Assembly: GCF_035046485.1 (NCBI RefSeq)
Contig: NC_085138.1
Coordinates: 267,759,694-267,823,693 of the forward strand
Reading direction: 5' to 3'
Length of the DNA: 64,000 nt
Source: Aedes albopictus
Lineage: Eukaryota; Arthropoda; Insecta; Diptera; Culicidae
In this document: piece by piece, positions 10,772-23,923 of the stretch
Numbering within the stretch: the stretch's first letter is position 1
Layout of the letters: every line of letters begins with the position of its first letter
Notes under the pieces: generated by a model
What the model saw: the letters and a program-made list of their open reading frames with translations, nothing else
Told to the model about the DNA's origin: nothing
The model's database searches: none
Translations under genes and position numbers: made by a program

Positions 10772-13064
10772 TGTTACCATCAGCAAATAATCGGTTGACA
10801 CCAAGGAACCTTTGTTATGGGCACATTAAACCCATCACCAAACCGGTAGAATTAGGAACGTTATCTGCATCAATTCCGTAGGGGTCGGTCACGGATCAAG
10901 CGTGGTTTGGAGGACACAGTTCTGTGAACACCGCAAACTCCTGAAATCGTTGACAGATTTCAGGCTATTATACATTCGTATTAGATTTCTGACCAACTCA
11001 GATTTTCGTTACGATCTTGATTGGATTACTGGCAAGGTCCTTCTTAGATTCCTTATGCAATCGTTGATGGATACCGTCCAGCACAACCTGATAGACCTAG
11101 AACCACCCAACTAGGATGAATCTCCATTAAGTCTGTTGGTAGTTTTGAATTACTTTGTTCATGGTTTTTGGTTGGTGTTTAGAGTTTGACTCACAAATAT
11201 GACTAACTTATTCCTTCCTGTACATTCGTTACTGATGTGGGCGGATTTAGGTAAAGATCTTTCCTTCCATGTTCCCTTCCTTTGAAGGAATTGTGCGCTG
11301 GAATTCACTTAGTAGTCAAGCTCTTGGTTGGCTATCAGCTTCGAATTCCCTGTTCTGTATAATTCAGAGATTTGATTTGTCATATTAGGGTGCTGTTATC
11401 GTGCGCCTCAAGCTAGCTTTTCACTTCAATTTTGAAAGGGAATTAAACTTTGTTCGATATTGATTAGGATATTAAATTCTCAACATTCCAACATTCTATA
11501 AGCTAGTTTTGTTGTAAAGATAACAATGGTAACAATAGGGGAAAATTTTTGACAATTCAAGAGACAGAGATAAAGATTTGCAGCCGTTGAGTGTTCTCCA
11601 CTGATACACACAAAGTTTCACTGACGTACAGCAGCACAGATTTCACGTTCGAGTTGAAAATTCAGATTTTCTGACTAAGACCAAATCTTGTTTACGTTTA
11701 TGGTAAAACCTGCCGCCAAGGACGAAGACAAAACTTTGGCCATGTCATCACACTTTAGGCAATTGAAAAATAGAGAGTTTCGCAACGTAATTGCAGAAAA
11801 AAATATATTTTCTTTAATAAGACATTCATATTTGTCTATGGTTGAAACTAGAATGCAGTTTGACCAATTTCAAATCTTGTTTCAAATAAATTGTTGTTCG
11901 TGATGAAGAGCTCATTATCCCGCATTTATATTTTCAACTTCATTTCGAACCACCCCAGTAACAACCACCATTTGCGCTACTTTAAGCTTCTGCCCGCGGG
12001 AAATCGCCGTTGGTTGGTTGGGACGGAAGAGAACCTTTCCGATCGCGACGGGATGTCATCGAATCTGTTGGTTAGCGAGAAAAGCAGCACCAGTTTGGTT
12101 GGGATAGATGTGTGCTACCTTCCAAAAGAACGCGAACACGGCGGCTACCTGCTGAGTAGTGCTGACGCATGGCTGCGGTGAGTCCAACCGAAGTCAAGGT
12201 ACAATTCACCACATCCTACGCGATTAGAACGGGAGCATCAGGAAGTCAGCCAAGCGGAGTGTAATTTTTGTGATGAATCAAACGATGATAAGGAAAAAGA
12301 CCAAGACAAGGAATCGAATCAGGGGAGAATACGTGATTGAGCTACCAATGGGCAAGAAAAGACCGCAATTATTGGTAGCAATTTATATCGCCCCAACTCC
12401 TCATCAGTCGGATTCGATTGGGACCGAGGGGGAACCGTTCGTTGGGGACAACAATTAATCGAACTGGCCACCGACCGACCCCCAACATCGGCAGCAGAAA
12501 CAGCAGCGAACGGGTGTGTAATTACGTTGATTGAGTGGCCACTGTTATTATTGCCTATACGGAAGGCAGATGCCGAATGGTGAGAACGGAACTCGACTCA
12601 AGTGGGACTATGAATGAATAGGTTTGTTTAAATTAAGTCTTGACACTTGTGGTGTCGCTGGGGATTCCAGCGAGGCGGCCAGCTCAGCAGGGTTCCCTGA
12701 GTCGGTTGGTAGAGCTGATTTGGGCTTACGGGTTGGGTGATTCTGGGCGAACTGTGAAATAGACGACTATGAATACAAGACATTGTTTCATACTGTTTTT
12801 TTTTTCGACTGATCTGTATATGTTTCCGTTATCATCCTCATGTCTGAAGGCGAAGGCCATCAGCAGCGTTTATATTCCAATCAACGCATTTTTCCTTGTA
12901 TTTTCTCAAGCTCAAATCTCAAATCTGAAGACCGAGCAAACGCCTTGGTTTGAAAATGCTGCTTGGTGTTCAATGCGAGAAAGGCAAGTAACGAGTAACA
13001 TGTCCTGATGAATATGATAGATCTGTACTTTTGTGCTGGAGAAAAATCGAGTACAAGAATAGGT
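10772..13064. other. Unassigned DNA between elements
   Basis: About 2.3 kb without a convincing gene. Short open frames at 11891-12181 and 12270-12458 were examined: the first has an N-terminal hydrophobic stretch and no motif I recognise, the second is short and basic. No splice-site pair, TIR or tandem repeat stood out. GC content rises modestly around 12000-12550. Confidence 0.5.
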
Positions 13065-13590
13065 GGCACTTATGACTTGCCTACTTACCTTACCGGAATA
13101 AGGCCTGTGTGTCCTCTGCTGTACGTAGAAGTAGTCTCCATTCTACTCGGTCCATGGATATGCGTCTCCAGTTACGCACTCTGTGTAGGGTCCGCAGATA
13201 TTCCTCCACTTGATCGAACCATCTCGCTCGCAGCGCACCACATCGTCTTGTACCGGTCGGATTGCCCTCAAGAATCATTTAACCTGGTAGTTATCCGACA
13301 TCCTGGTGATGTGTCCCGCCCACCCTAGTTCGCGGTGTGGACGATGGTTAGTTCTCTTAACAGATGATGCAGCTCGTGATTCATTCGCCTTCCACATGTT
13401 CCGTCCCACGTTCCGTCCTTTATCTGCAATCCGCCGTAGATGGTACACAACACCTTCCGTTTGAAAACTCCAAGGTTGGTTTTCTGCACGTATAGTCCCT
13501 GTTTCGTGTCCATAGAGGACCCCCGGTCTATCAGCGTTTTGTAGATGGTTAACTTCGTGTGGCGGCGAAATTTGTTCGATTGTAGAGTTT
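13065..13590 (-). mobile_element. RTE LINE copy R5, 5'-truncated 3' end
   Basis: Only the C-terminal part of the main-family RTE ORF2 is present, read leftward from about 13590. It contains GVFKRKVLCTIYGG, RRMNHELHHLLREL, GTRRCGALRARWFDQVEEYL and MDRVEWR, in at least two frames. The 3' end (minus strand) finishes at GGTAAGGTAAGTAGGCAAG around 13073, a TAAG-type tail like that of R3. It is more diverged than R1-R4, so it is an older insertion. Confidence 0.8.
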
Positions 13591-15208
13591 TACGAAATGA
13601 TTGGTGCTTTTATGTCTTCTGTTTTGACCTAGATCTGCTGAAACTGATCTGGATAAGTTTTATCTTTAAATATAACGCTTTATCTTACAATATGTTCTCG
13701 ATATGCATCCTAGAGGGTTGGAGTCTTCGGCAAAGTGTTTCGAATTGGCTGGTACTAAATTTCTACGTCTTCGGTTTTGATCTTGATTTACTAATACTTA
13801 TCTAGATAAGTTTGGTATTGTTGTGCAATAGTGCAATACTCTGCACGAAAATGCCTCATACTGTGCTTCAATGAGGTCGCTGATTGTCTCAGGGACATTC
13901 TTGTGGCTCTGGGCTCCTCAAAATTTATTGTTTTCGTGATTCAGGCAGCCCACGCGAGGCTCTATACACAATGCACCCTGGAATGAAATCAAGTGTTGTG
14001 TCAAGTTTCATGGATTTATGTAATTTAATTACTCTACGGAAATTTATTTTCATAGCTAATTAGCCACATTATTCGAACAATTTATTTGTTCCTGTCTAGT
14101 CTGCATCTGCTGCTCGCTCCCCCTTAACACAGTTGGTACAACAATACCAACTGTATAATAAACACCCTCATCCACATCCTGCAGCTTGGTCATCGCGCAT
14201 TCCAGGGAACTGGAAGTTATAACATTTTTGTAGCTGCATCATCGCCATCGCCAGTGAAACGGAATCATTCGTTCATACAAAATCTCTCCTCGCGTCCGAT
14301 GAATTGTGCACGACGGCGCTTATTGTGGTGATCTGGGGCGCGGCAGCAGTGGTTCAGATTGCCATGAATAATTTCTGCCACCTACCGGCACCGGTGAAAC
14401 GGTTGGTTTTCGGCATTCTAACGGTCATCCACCTGCAAAAAAAAGGAACAAGAGCTACTACAGAGTCCCGCATTCACTCAGGCATCACCCAGAACCTGCT
14501 CGACAATTTGGCCGAACGCGGCGATGAAAGTGGCCATGCCGAAATTTTCCGTTTTTCTGTTAACTTATTCATTTTCAACAACTGGGCTGAATTATAAAAG
14601 CCGGCGCATTACAACAAAACGCAGGGAGAAATGACATGAAAAATGGAAAATATTTTATGGATATGGTGGTAATAAAGGTACTGAATGCTTGCTCTTTCCC
14701 CTCTGATTTAATTTGGGAACCCTCCTTCGACCACGGCCACTTGACACTCGAGCCAGGATACGGTTTCATCTGTCCGGCGGTGGAGATTTTTCTGCTGTGT
14801 GTATAAATATCTGGCATGAATTTGTAAATGTCATCAAGCATCTCTGAATAATTAATTCGGGCTAAGCTGGGACGACAGGAAAATTGCTGTGGTAAATTTA
14901 ATTTGGGGTTTTCGGAGGTAATCCCTATGCCGTGTGCACTCTGCAGATTTGGTTGAATTATCGGATTAATTGCGGAGAAAAGCATATAGTCTAGAATTGA
15001 AGAAATTTAGATCCTTAACGCTTCGAGTTATTTAAGTTTACGAATCATATGCATCTATTGCATTGACCACTGACTGGAATAAGCTAAGGTGGGCTACGAT
15101 GCCATTTTCCAAACTTTCATCGTTGTCTGTCAATCATAAAAAGTCTCATTTGTTAGGTATTCAAAGTGGTTACAACAACTAAACAATATTTGCTTGATAC
15201 TTCAGTAG
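13591..15208. other. Unassigned DNA with one near-duplicate and a small hairpin
   Basis: No gene recognised. Two similar stretches, about 13605-13660 and 13760-13815 (both with ATGTCTTC/ACGTCTTC, TTTTGA, CTAGATAAG-like ends), look like an old 155-base duplication. CAGTTGGTACAACAATACCA near 14130 is part of a short inverted repeat. An open frame at 14304-14597 is not recognisable. Confidence 0.45.
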
Positions 15209-15470
15209 AAATCAGGCCAAACATTTCAATAGGTCCTATCTGCATTTGAGAGACTCTCTTTGATCACATTCTCTTTCAGTTATTGCAATGTAATGGTACA
15301 CTTTTCAACTATTTTTGCAGTACAAATTAAAAGACGATTGTTTTGAGCATCGTTCAATGCAAGGAGACAATCATAATTCAAATAAACTGCTGAGATATTA
15401 ACGAAAAAGAGGGTAACCAAAGAGAGCCGCTCTTCTGCAGATAGGACCTTTAGACATGTTCGGCCTGAAA
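15209..15470. mobile_element. MITE with about 70-bp TIRs
   Basis: The left arm ATCAGGCCAAACATTTCAAT...GGTCCTATCTGCA is matched by the reverse complement of the right arm, TTTCAGGCCGAACATGTCTA...GGTCCTATCTGCA, and similarity continues through the CTCTCTTTG stretch. About 260 bp with no coding potential. The target duplication was not resolved. Confidence 0.75.
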
Positions 15471-16025
15471 TATTCACGAAACCAATGCATTTTGATCGAT
15501 TTTTAACGATTTCTAAAGTTGGTTTGTAAAACGGAAGTGGTGCAAAAAGGCCATCTGCCATGGGATAAGATGCCACTTAATGACGACATTTAAAAAGGTG
15601 TCCATCACTTTTCGGTTATTCTACGCTCCCTCCTCTTTTAACGATGGTCGTCATATTTGAATGACCCCTAGCATGGATAGCATCAGGTATCAGGTATCAG
15701 TTGGTCGGCTCCAGAGGCACGTTCTCCTCCATTTGGGAAATTTGTGCCATCGCTACGAACACGAGCCTATTCATCATTTACCTGACGGAGAAGGGAAGCA
15801 AGAAGGATAGGACAGGGGAAAGGTCAGGTATGGGAATAGGATCGTCATACACGCAAAAGCGTCCCACAATGGGTTTACATAGCGTCCTGAAAAGGACACT
15901 GTAATAACGCATAAGCGTACCACAATGGGTTAAAACAGTGCCCTGAGAAGGGCACTGTGATAATGCATAAAGCGTAAAGAGAGCCTACAGCTCTTTACCA
16001 CAGCGGGTCAAGAACAACAGAACGT

Positions 16026-17467
16026 TGGAAGGGGAATGGCGTTCAGTCTTTGGAGGAATAACTCAAAATAGTTATTTATGCAACAAGTTGCAAAATGATG
16101 ATTTTTTCAGCACGAGTTGTACGTTTATCCAACGAGGCTTGCCGAGTTGGATAAATACGACGAGTGCTGAAAAAATCGAGTTTTGCAACGCGTTGCATAC
16201 AAAGTTTTTTGTAATTGCAAAAATACCCGTACAGTATAATCTCTCTAGCCACACAAACGTGTATCAGCAGCAACCACGTGCGAGCCTCCATGCGCGACAG
16301 GACGTAGTGCATAGTATTTTCTTCGATCAGGTAGGCTATGGTAGGCCAACTGTCGCAAGTTTTCAAGCTCCCGTCGTCGTCATGCAGCATCATGAGCAAA
16401 AGCAAAAGTAGCTTCAGTTTCTGCTTCTACGCCTGATTGGCAGTTCAAATCAGCATCTGAATCGTCCTGATTCGAGTTCGAACTGCTCAGTGCATGTAGA
16501 AGCAGTACCTGTATCTACGGAAGTAGCGGTACTTAACAAAAAGTGTGTGCTGGCAAAAGTGCCGAAAAGTACTACTTTTCAGCACTCAAAAGAGTGCCGA
16601 AAAGTAGTACTTTTCGGCACCTTTGCTTTAGTGAAGAAAAGTAGGCCGTTTTAACATTGTTTCCGCGAGTGAAAAGTAGGGGAATTCGCAACGCAATTAC
16701 AAAAACGGATTTTTAAGCTTTCATCCATAGCGACCGAAACGGGATGAAAGCTTAAAAATCCGTTTTTGCAATTATATGGCATAAGATTGAACTTTTCATT
16801 CGTCGAAAGTGTGCCAAAATGGCCTACTTTTCTTCACTAATATAAGAGTGCCGAAAAGTACTACTTTTCAGCACTGTTAAGGGTGCCGAAAAGTACTACT
16901 TTTCGGCACTTTTGCAAGGGTACACTTTTTACAGGTTTTTTCGAATCACTAATGGCCTTCCGTAGTTTTTAGTTAATTTGATGGCTGTAGCTATGTCTTT
17001 TTGGCAGACCGAATCTGATTAGAAGTGATTCCAATCCTGATTTGGTCAACCAAACAGACGTAGAGGGAGAATCAGCAGCAGCAAACAATGCTCGTTTTTG
17101 ACGCAACTCCGAGTACTTGTGATAGTTATGAACACAGCCTACCTGATTGAAAAAAGGTTTGTGCGCATGGATGCTTACACGTGGTTTCTCTCTTGAGGCA
17201 TGTGTGGCAGTCAGAAGTGATCGTACTCAAGGGTATTTTTTATAATTGCAAAAAATGTTGTATGCTACTCGTTGCAAAACTCGATTTTTTCAGCACTCGT
17301 CGTATTTATCCAACTCGGCAAGCCTCGTTGGATAAATGTACGACTCGTGCTGAAAAAATCATCATTTTGCAACTTGTTGCATAAATAACTATTTTGAGTT
17401 ATTCCTCCAAAGACTGAACGCCATTCCCCTTCCAACATAATCACCAACAGTCGAAATTCGAAGAAAG
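16026..17467. mobile_element. 1.44 kb quasi-palindromic element with 14-bp TSD
   Basis: Terminal inverted repeats of about 200-220 bases begin TTGGAAGGGGAATGGCGTTC (left, from 16025) and end at its complement at 17435. The interior holds further inverted pairs: GTGCCGAAAAGTACTACTTT-type blocks near 16560-16622 and 16848-16912, GTGAAGAAAAGTAGGCC near 16632 against GGCCTACTTTTCTTCAC near 16819, and a central ACGGATTTTTAAGCTTTCAT palindrome at 16703-16777. The host LOA copy is duplicated as GAACAACAGAACGT at 16012-16025 and 17468-17481. One end carries about 32 extra bases (17436-17467) outside the TIR. No transposase. A foldback-type element, superfamily unknown. Confidence 0.8.
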
Positions 17468-20400
17468 GAACAACAGAACGTCCTGAAGATTCAGGTTTCT
17501 GAAGTCAGTTTCACTTGATAAGTGTTTTCCGAGTACTCGGAAACGCAATTGCGCAAAAACAGGACAGTTACATATTAAATGATACGAAGTTCCATAATCG
17601 GATTCACAGCTATCACAGGCAAATGAATCAGCTTGCTGAATATTCGCCATGTGATAGCTGAGTCGGCAGTGGCCAGTCAATGCTTTGACCAGCATGCTGC
17701 AATTCTGCTTCGACAGATTTGTTAGATACTTTGCCACCCCTAGAGATGGCTCAGTACAATACAATTTTGTTTGACGACATGACTCCAAACTATTCCAGTA
17801 TTGTTTGTGCTGAGTGGCAGCCCAGGTGTCAATCTGAATTTTTACCCAACACTTGAATACCGGAATAGCTGGCTCAGGGCCAATGAAGTCATGTGATGCT
17901 CCAGTGCGAGCTAACTCATCAGCCAATTCATTTCCAGCGATGGAAGAATGACCAGGTGCCCATAGAAGGTGAACAGCGTTTGCTGAATTCAGCTCCTCGA
18001 TTTGAGTTCGACAAGCGATAACTATCTTCGACCTGGAGTTGGCCGAAGCAAGTGCTTTAATAGCAGCCTGGCTATCTGAACAGAAGTATATTACTCTGCC
18101 CATTACGTGCTGCTGAAGTGCTGATTGCACCCCGCACATTTCGGCCTGGAAAACGGTGCAGTGTCTACCAAGTGAATAAGACTGATGCAGCCTTAGCTCA
18201 CGAGAATAAACGCCAGTACCTGCTCGACCTTCGAGAAGGGAGCCATCAGTGTAACATACGATGCCGTCTGAAATACTTCTCTCCAGATAACCAGATGTCC
18301 ACTCTTCCCGGGAAGGGAATTTCGTGGAAAATGTCCTATATGGAAAATTACAAGCAATTGTAAGATCACTTGGAGCAAGGACAACTTTGTCCCAATTCAC
18401 CAAAAGTGGAAACAACGAGGTGTGTGTTGAACTGCGGTTCACAGGAGTTTCCTCTAGTAAACCGAGTGCGATTACCCATAGACGGTAAGTTCAAGAAAGT
18501 ACTTCTTGTTTGAGATGAGTGTGTAGTGGGGCAACGTCAAAGAGAACTTCGAGCGCTGCCGTAGGAGTTGAAGAGAACGCTCCAGACATTTAATCACATC
18601 CTTTGGAGATGGCCTAATTTTGATTGGACCGTTCTCATTTCTCCCTTTTGCCACCACACAAGACATCCATAATCCAATATTGGACGAACAACAGTTGTGT
18701 AAATCCATTTGATATATTTGGGTTTAAGACGCCGGCATTGCCCGAACGCCATACAAGCTTTCTTGATTCTGAACTCAACATGAGGTGTCCAGGAAAGCTT
18801 GGAATCAAGAATGACTCCAATGTACTTTACCTGTTCAGTCACATTGATTTCAGAATCAAAGAGACGTAAAGGTCGAATACCATTACGGTTTCGCTTTTCC
18901 GTGATAAGAACAATAGATGTTTTACTCGGATTTACCGAAAGGCCATATTGGCGACGCGACACCAACCCTCAACTACCTGAAGAGCGTTTTGCATCAGGTC
19001 GAAAAGGGTGCTGATGCGCATACCGATTAACAGTGTTAGGTAGTCGTCGGCGAAACCATAAGTAGGAAAACCGCTATTATTGAGTTGCCTCAATAACGTA
19101 TCTGCTAAGAGATTCCACAAAAGTGGTGATAAGATTCCCTCTTGGGGGCATCCACAAACACTCAATTTCCTAATCGCCGTTTGACGCAATGTCGAGAAGA
19201 GATGTCGGTTTTTGAGAATTTGGTGAATCCAATTGGAAATCATAGGTGATATGCCATGACCCCGTGCGGCTTCCAATATGGCATCGAAAGGCACGTTGTC
19301 AAAGGCACCTTCGATATTTAAGAAAACACCCAAGCAGGATTGCTTTTGAGCGAATGCCTTCTCGGTATCGTAAACAACCTTGTGTAAAAGAGTCACAGTG
19401 GACTTTCCAGATTGGTAAGCATGTTGGTTCACATGAAGAGGCACATTGGCCAGATGAACATCACGGATGTGATGATCGACAATGCGTTCTAAGAATTTCA
19501 GAAGAAAAGAGGTCAAACTGAAGAGCTTCAGCTTTGCTTCTTCATACGACGCGCGACCCACTTTCGGAATAAACTTTACAATAATATCCCGCCAGGATTT
19601 GGGAATATACCCTGTAGCAAAACTGCAAACAAGTAGTTGTTTCAAAACATGTTTGAAATGATCAAATCCCTTCTGAAGCAAAATAGGATAAATCCGATCT
19701 GCCCCAGGAGATTTGAAAGGAGCAAAGCTATTAGGTACCCATTCAATCGATTCTAAAGTTATGATACTCCGAGCCGAAGCTTAAGAATCATAACTACAAG
19801 AAAGTACATCAGGTTCATCCGGAGATGTAATATCCACACATCCGGGGAAGTGTGTACTAAATAAACATTCCAAAACTTCCTCATCAGAGGAAGTGAAATC
19901 ACCATGTGGCAAACGAAGTTCGTTCACTTGGAAATCCTTAGATTTTGCAAGGATTTTGTTCAATCGACTGGCTTCACTCAAACTGGAAACATTTGTACAA
20001 AGGTTTTTCCAGCCGGATCGTTTAGCAGACCGAAGACGTTTCTACTTGAAACTTGGTAGGCCTTGCAAACCGACTTGAAAGCCTCCGATCCAGCCGAACG
20101 TCGTCTGTTCCAACTCTTTCTACATTGTTTCCTGAGCTTTGCCAGATCAGAATTCCACCAAGGGGTTTCTCTGGTGGTATTAACAGACCGCAGAGGGTAA
20201 GCTTCTTCAAAAGCTTCCATGATAAATGCCGTTGTAGTATCAACGGCATCATCTAAATCACTTGGAGTGTCAATGGATTGTGAGTACCCATGAAAGTTAG
20301 CTGCAACCAAATCGGTAAAAAGATCCCAGTTGGATGACCGGGGATTCCTTAAACGCAAAGTTTGCGAAAAAAAACATTCACATGTTCAAAAAAGTTGTAG

Positions 20401-20781
20401 CGATGGTCAGATAAAAATTCTTTATCTGACACATGCCAATTGGTCTGCTCGTGACTAACTCTGCTAGAGCAAAGCGTTATGTCTAACACTTCCTCTCTAG
20501 CAGATACCATGACTTGCTTAAAAAACCGAATAATAAACGTATTTCCTGTTGAGGTTTCCAACAGATAGGTACATCTATGTGATAGCACAACCAACCCTAG
20601 TAATTAGTTCAGAGATGAGTGTAGCAACGATTGCGTTGTTGGCAAGCACACATGCTCGAGGCATGACACGCGAGTTTGCCATTTCATTTTTACTGAAAGG
20701 AGCAAACACCGGGTTCACAAGGTTTCCTAGATAGAATTTTCCCTTAGGAAAGTAAAGTTCTTGGACTGTACCATTTTGCAT
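17441..20781 (-). pseudogene. LOA endonuclease-RT-RNase H polyprotein of L2
   Basis: The polyprotein is spread over several frames. Endonuclease, from 20781: YFPKGKFYLGNLVNPVFAPF, MANSRVMPRACVLANNAIVA, then a long gap (the SDANAHH region is deleted). Linker: 20358-19978. RT, 19681-18932: ATGYIPKSWRDIIVKFIPKV, AYQSGKSTV, FLNIEGAFDNVPF (the first catalytic D of FLDIEGAFD is N here), YGFADDYLTLL. RT thumb: 18965-18594. RNase H, 18442 to 17441: CYTDGSLLEGRAG, YFCSDSQAAIKAL, LLWAPGHSSIAGNELADELA, and a C-terminal C-x2-C-x8-H-x3-C motif. The glutamate block reads AEMCGV where L3 has AEIFALMCGV, so about four residues are lost. Dead copy. Confidence 0.8.
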
Positions 20782-21112
20782 AAGTCAGCTAAGATTGATC
20801 GTTGCTGTTCTTTTATACTGAAGATTGACCTGAGCTATTCTAACCGTAGCCACTATCCAAACTAGGCACAATAGTTCAACTTATTGGACGCAGTGGCTTA
20901 ATTTCCCCAACAGGGGAGAAAAAAAGCATAAAGCCGCATTACACCATGAATTGAGGGTCACCTGTTAGTGAACTCTTACCACCGGAACAGGTGAACCGTA
21001 GTGTTATTCTTAGCCAATTGAGACAATCGCTACCGACACTACCCGGCTATCTAGGCTGATCGAGAAAAGAAGTTGATATTGATGATCAACCTCATATGAG
21101 CTCAAACAGCCG

Positions 21113-21927
21113 CATTCTGGACTTAGTTCCTAACCTGAAAAAAATTGGTAAATATCCGATGAAATCTAAGGATGTGTCTGAAGGAGGCCTCTATTGTGAA
21201 ACAGCCTAGGGCTGAAAGCCTCTTATATAATGCTAATGACATATTCCACGCGTTACTTTTTGCGCGAGAATCAAACTTTGGTTTCAAAAAATGGTAATGT
21301 TGTTAAGGACAGACTTGTTAGAATCCCAATATGGCCGCCACAATGGCCGACTTTGGCACCTACTCACGATTTTGAGGGCACAATTCTCTTCGTAAACAAA
21401 ACCAGCGCACCTGAACTTCTTATTTTGAGCTTATTACAAGTGAGCAAGAACAGAATAATAAAATACATTGTTGTTTGAAGCTTGCTTCTTGAGATTTGTG
21501 CGTCTGAAGTTTTGATGCACTGTTGAACCGGGATTTCAAGACGTTTGTCCTTAAATACATGCCTATCAGTATATCAAACGATCATATTTGATTAGAAGAT
21601 CCATGTCATGCTTTGTAAATGAAAATAGGAACTTTTTACTTTAAGAAATATCAAGAAATAGAGCGCAATGGGACACCATCGCAAAAAATGACTAATTTTG
21701 TCTTAACGCCAAGAAATTTGCTACTTCCTTGAAAAATATGTCAAAGTTTCAAGTACTGTTAGAATAATATAAGTAATTGTCTTCATTTTGGTGCAAAAAG
21801 AATCAAAATCGATAGCTGGAGCACTTATCACTCAACGAAGTTCAAAAACCACGGTGTAGAAGTGTGTGGAATGTGTCTAATAATAATAATGATAATAATA
21901 ATTAGGTCTAAAGGAGTCGTTAGATTT
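21113..21927. other. Unassigned AT-rich DNA with a TAA microsatellite
   Basis: No gene is supported. An open frame at 21230-21478 has no recognisable motif. A short, imperfect TAA/TGA-type microsatellite lies at about 21878-21903. Confidence 0.6.
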
Positions 21928-22800
21928 TTTTTCAACAATTGCACAATGGTCGGAAAAAGATAAAGTTCGGCCAAAACTCTTTTTATGTGTTTAATCGAGG
22001 ATATAGGTTGCTTAGATATGTTATATAGTATTTTTAGTGTTTAAAAAGGGGTATTCAAAAATTACGTAATTTCAATAATTTCAAAAACGGTGAAAATCAG
22101 TAAACCCCATATTTTTTGCGGTTTTTGTTAGAATATTAATTTGAATTTAAATAAATGATCATCTTTCGATCAAATCCAATCAAGTTTGTTTAAAGCGTGT
22201 GAAAAATGTGGAAAGATAAATTTTATTTCAGTAAAAAATGGAAAAATAACGTAAAATATATGAAAAAACATGACTTTTTTAAATAGCTCTAACTTGAAAA
22301 ACTGCTAATTTCTGCAGAATATTTAAATGTTTTTAGGCAGCTCTGAGCATGATGTTTAAGATGTAGTATTCGAAATTGCGGCGACACTTGACGACACGAA
22401 CCGTTTTTTTGCTTAAAAATTACCAAAATTTCTAAGGTACAATATTTGAAAATTTGAAAAGTTTTGTGACATATTAATTTTGCACCATACGTGCTTTCAA
22501 ACAGTCCAATAACAAGCTTTCATATGCTGGATAACTTAAAACATATATTCCATTCTCAAAATATTATTATTATTTTACTTTTCTCGAATAATTCATTTTT
22601 TAATTTTATGACTTAGGCCACTTTGGCATTGAAAATGTCATTGAAATACAAAAGCTGGTATGCTTTTAATTGAGAATCATAAAAGTACAATACATTAACT
22701 TTGTTATAAGGTGAAATAAGGTTTAAAAATATAAATTTAGTTTTTTGAGAGTTTTGGCCGCCTCTTTGTATGGAACCCGACCAATGTGAATTGTTGAAAT
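21928..22800. mobile_element. AT-rich DNA transposon remnant with about 55-bp TIRs
   Basis: The left end TTTCAACAATTGCACAATGG...CGGCCAAAACTCT is matched by the reverse complement of 22745-22800, TTTCAACAATTCACATTGGT...CGGCCAAAACTCT. The interior is very AT-rich and non-coding. Element boundaries are approximate. Confidence 0.65.
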
Positions 22801-23923
22801 ACGATGTGACCTTGCCGAATTACGTACAAAAACGAGAAATTATATATTTATTTACTGTGCAATCGTCCACCTCAACACCTTATGTAATTAACGAGCGACT
22901 CACTATTTGATTTGCGGTATCCAATAGTTATAGGAAAACATATTTATTATTTGACTTTTGTTTGCCTGAAACAAAAATGAACTTTTCATTTCATCATTCA
23001 CTAGTACATTTTTTCTGTGAGCTGCACTGCCGTTCTATGCATAACTGTCCCATGTTATATGGGATTCCCATATAACATGGGGTAATCTGGCGTAGAACGG
23101 CAGTACAGAATTGATCACTATAAAACTAGCCCCCAATTGCATCCGTATAAGCTACTCAGATTCTATCAAATGTCATCCGGTTGAATCATATCTACTTTAC
23201 ATAAGCGAATCCAGAGGCCTAGGCAGGAGAGATAAACAAATCTGTGGCAGCCATATGCTATGATGTGCCGAGTTACGTAAAATCATTAATAATTTCAGTC
23301 GGCTTAAACACTACTGCTGCGGCTCACAATGTTCATCCTCTCGGAGATGGTCTAGTTTTGTGTCGGATGGTTGTTGTTCCTGTTGTTGTTGTGACAAAAA
23401 CCTTTGCCGGCAATGCGGTGGACGTGTCCCTCCCCGGGTAGCATGGAATCGTATATGGGCAAAGGAGTGCGAATGCTTGCTGACACAAGACCGGAACAAA
23501 TTGGTGCTACTATTCGACCCGAAAGCGCCAACCCGAGGAGGTTGCATCCGACTCATTCCCACCGGACAACGGCAGCTGCCAGCTTTTGTGTGGCACACAT
23601 TTGCTGCATTACAGTAAAGCAGTAATATAACAATGGACAAACACACATAAGCCCTCCAGTGGGTATTCTCCATCCGGTTCCAAATCAGTGTGCTTCGAAG
23701 CTCTCACTCTGTTACCAAATCATAAAATATTCCACGAGCTTTGGCTTTGTTCTGCTGTCTCCATTGCGGTGCACAGCGGTCTGCACATGGCTTGAAGGGG
23801 ATCATGGATGGGAAGCGATTTGAGCTAATGCGCCTAAAGCTTATGCAACACATGTCGCCTCGGTACGATCATAGTTAGTCATATTTTCAGGCGAACATAC
23901 AAAAACATCGAACGAATTATATA
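22801..23923. other. Unassigned DNA with a GC-richer patch
   Basis: No gene recognised. The stretch 23330-23625 is GC-richer and open in several overlapping frames on both strands. None starts convincingly at ATG with a recognisable domain, so it may be an exon fragment or chance. Confidence 0.4.
23032..23108. repeat. Small perfect-stem hairpin element
   Basis: Nested inverted repeats: ACTGCCGTTCTA against its complement TAGAACGGCAGT at the outside, and CCCATGTTATATGGGA/TCCCATATAACATGGG at the core. About 77 bases in all, consistent with a tiny foldback element. Confidence 0.8.

Larger units (their letters stand above)
15682..21112 (-). mobile_element. LOA-clade LINE copy L2, full length but pseudogenic
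   Basis: The minus-strand 5' end at 21112 (CGGCTGTTTGAG) matches that of L3 at 40784, and the 3' end near 15682 carries the same TGATACC-type repeat tail, so both termini are present. The order is leader, endonuclease, RT, RNase H, 3' UTR. A 1442-bp quasi-palindromic element splits the extreme C-terminus and 3' UTR. The leader is only about 330 bases before the endonuclease, so, as in L3, there is no ORF1. No target duplication was recognised. Confidence 0.85.

Noticed and set aside
16025..16411. 128-codon frame MEGEWRSVFGGITQ...
   Set aside because: The same peptide is encoded in the inverted copy at the other end of the palindromic element, so it is a by-product of the TIR.
23311..23673. 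Overlapping open frames of 65-120 codons on both strands
   Set aside because: They overlap each other in different frames in a GC-richer patch, one is Cys/Gln-repeat rich, starts are not ATG, and no motif is recognisable.
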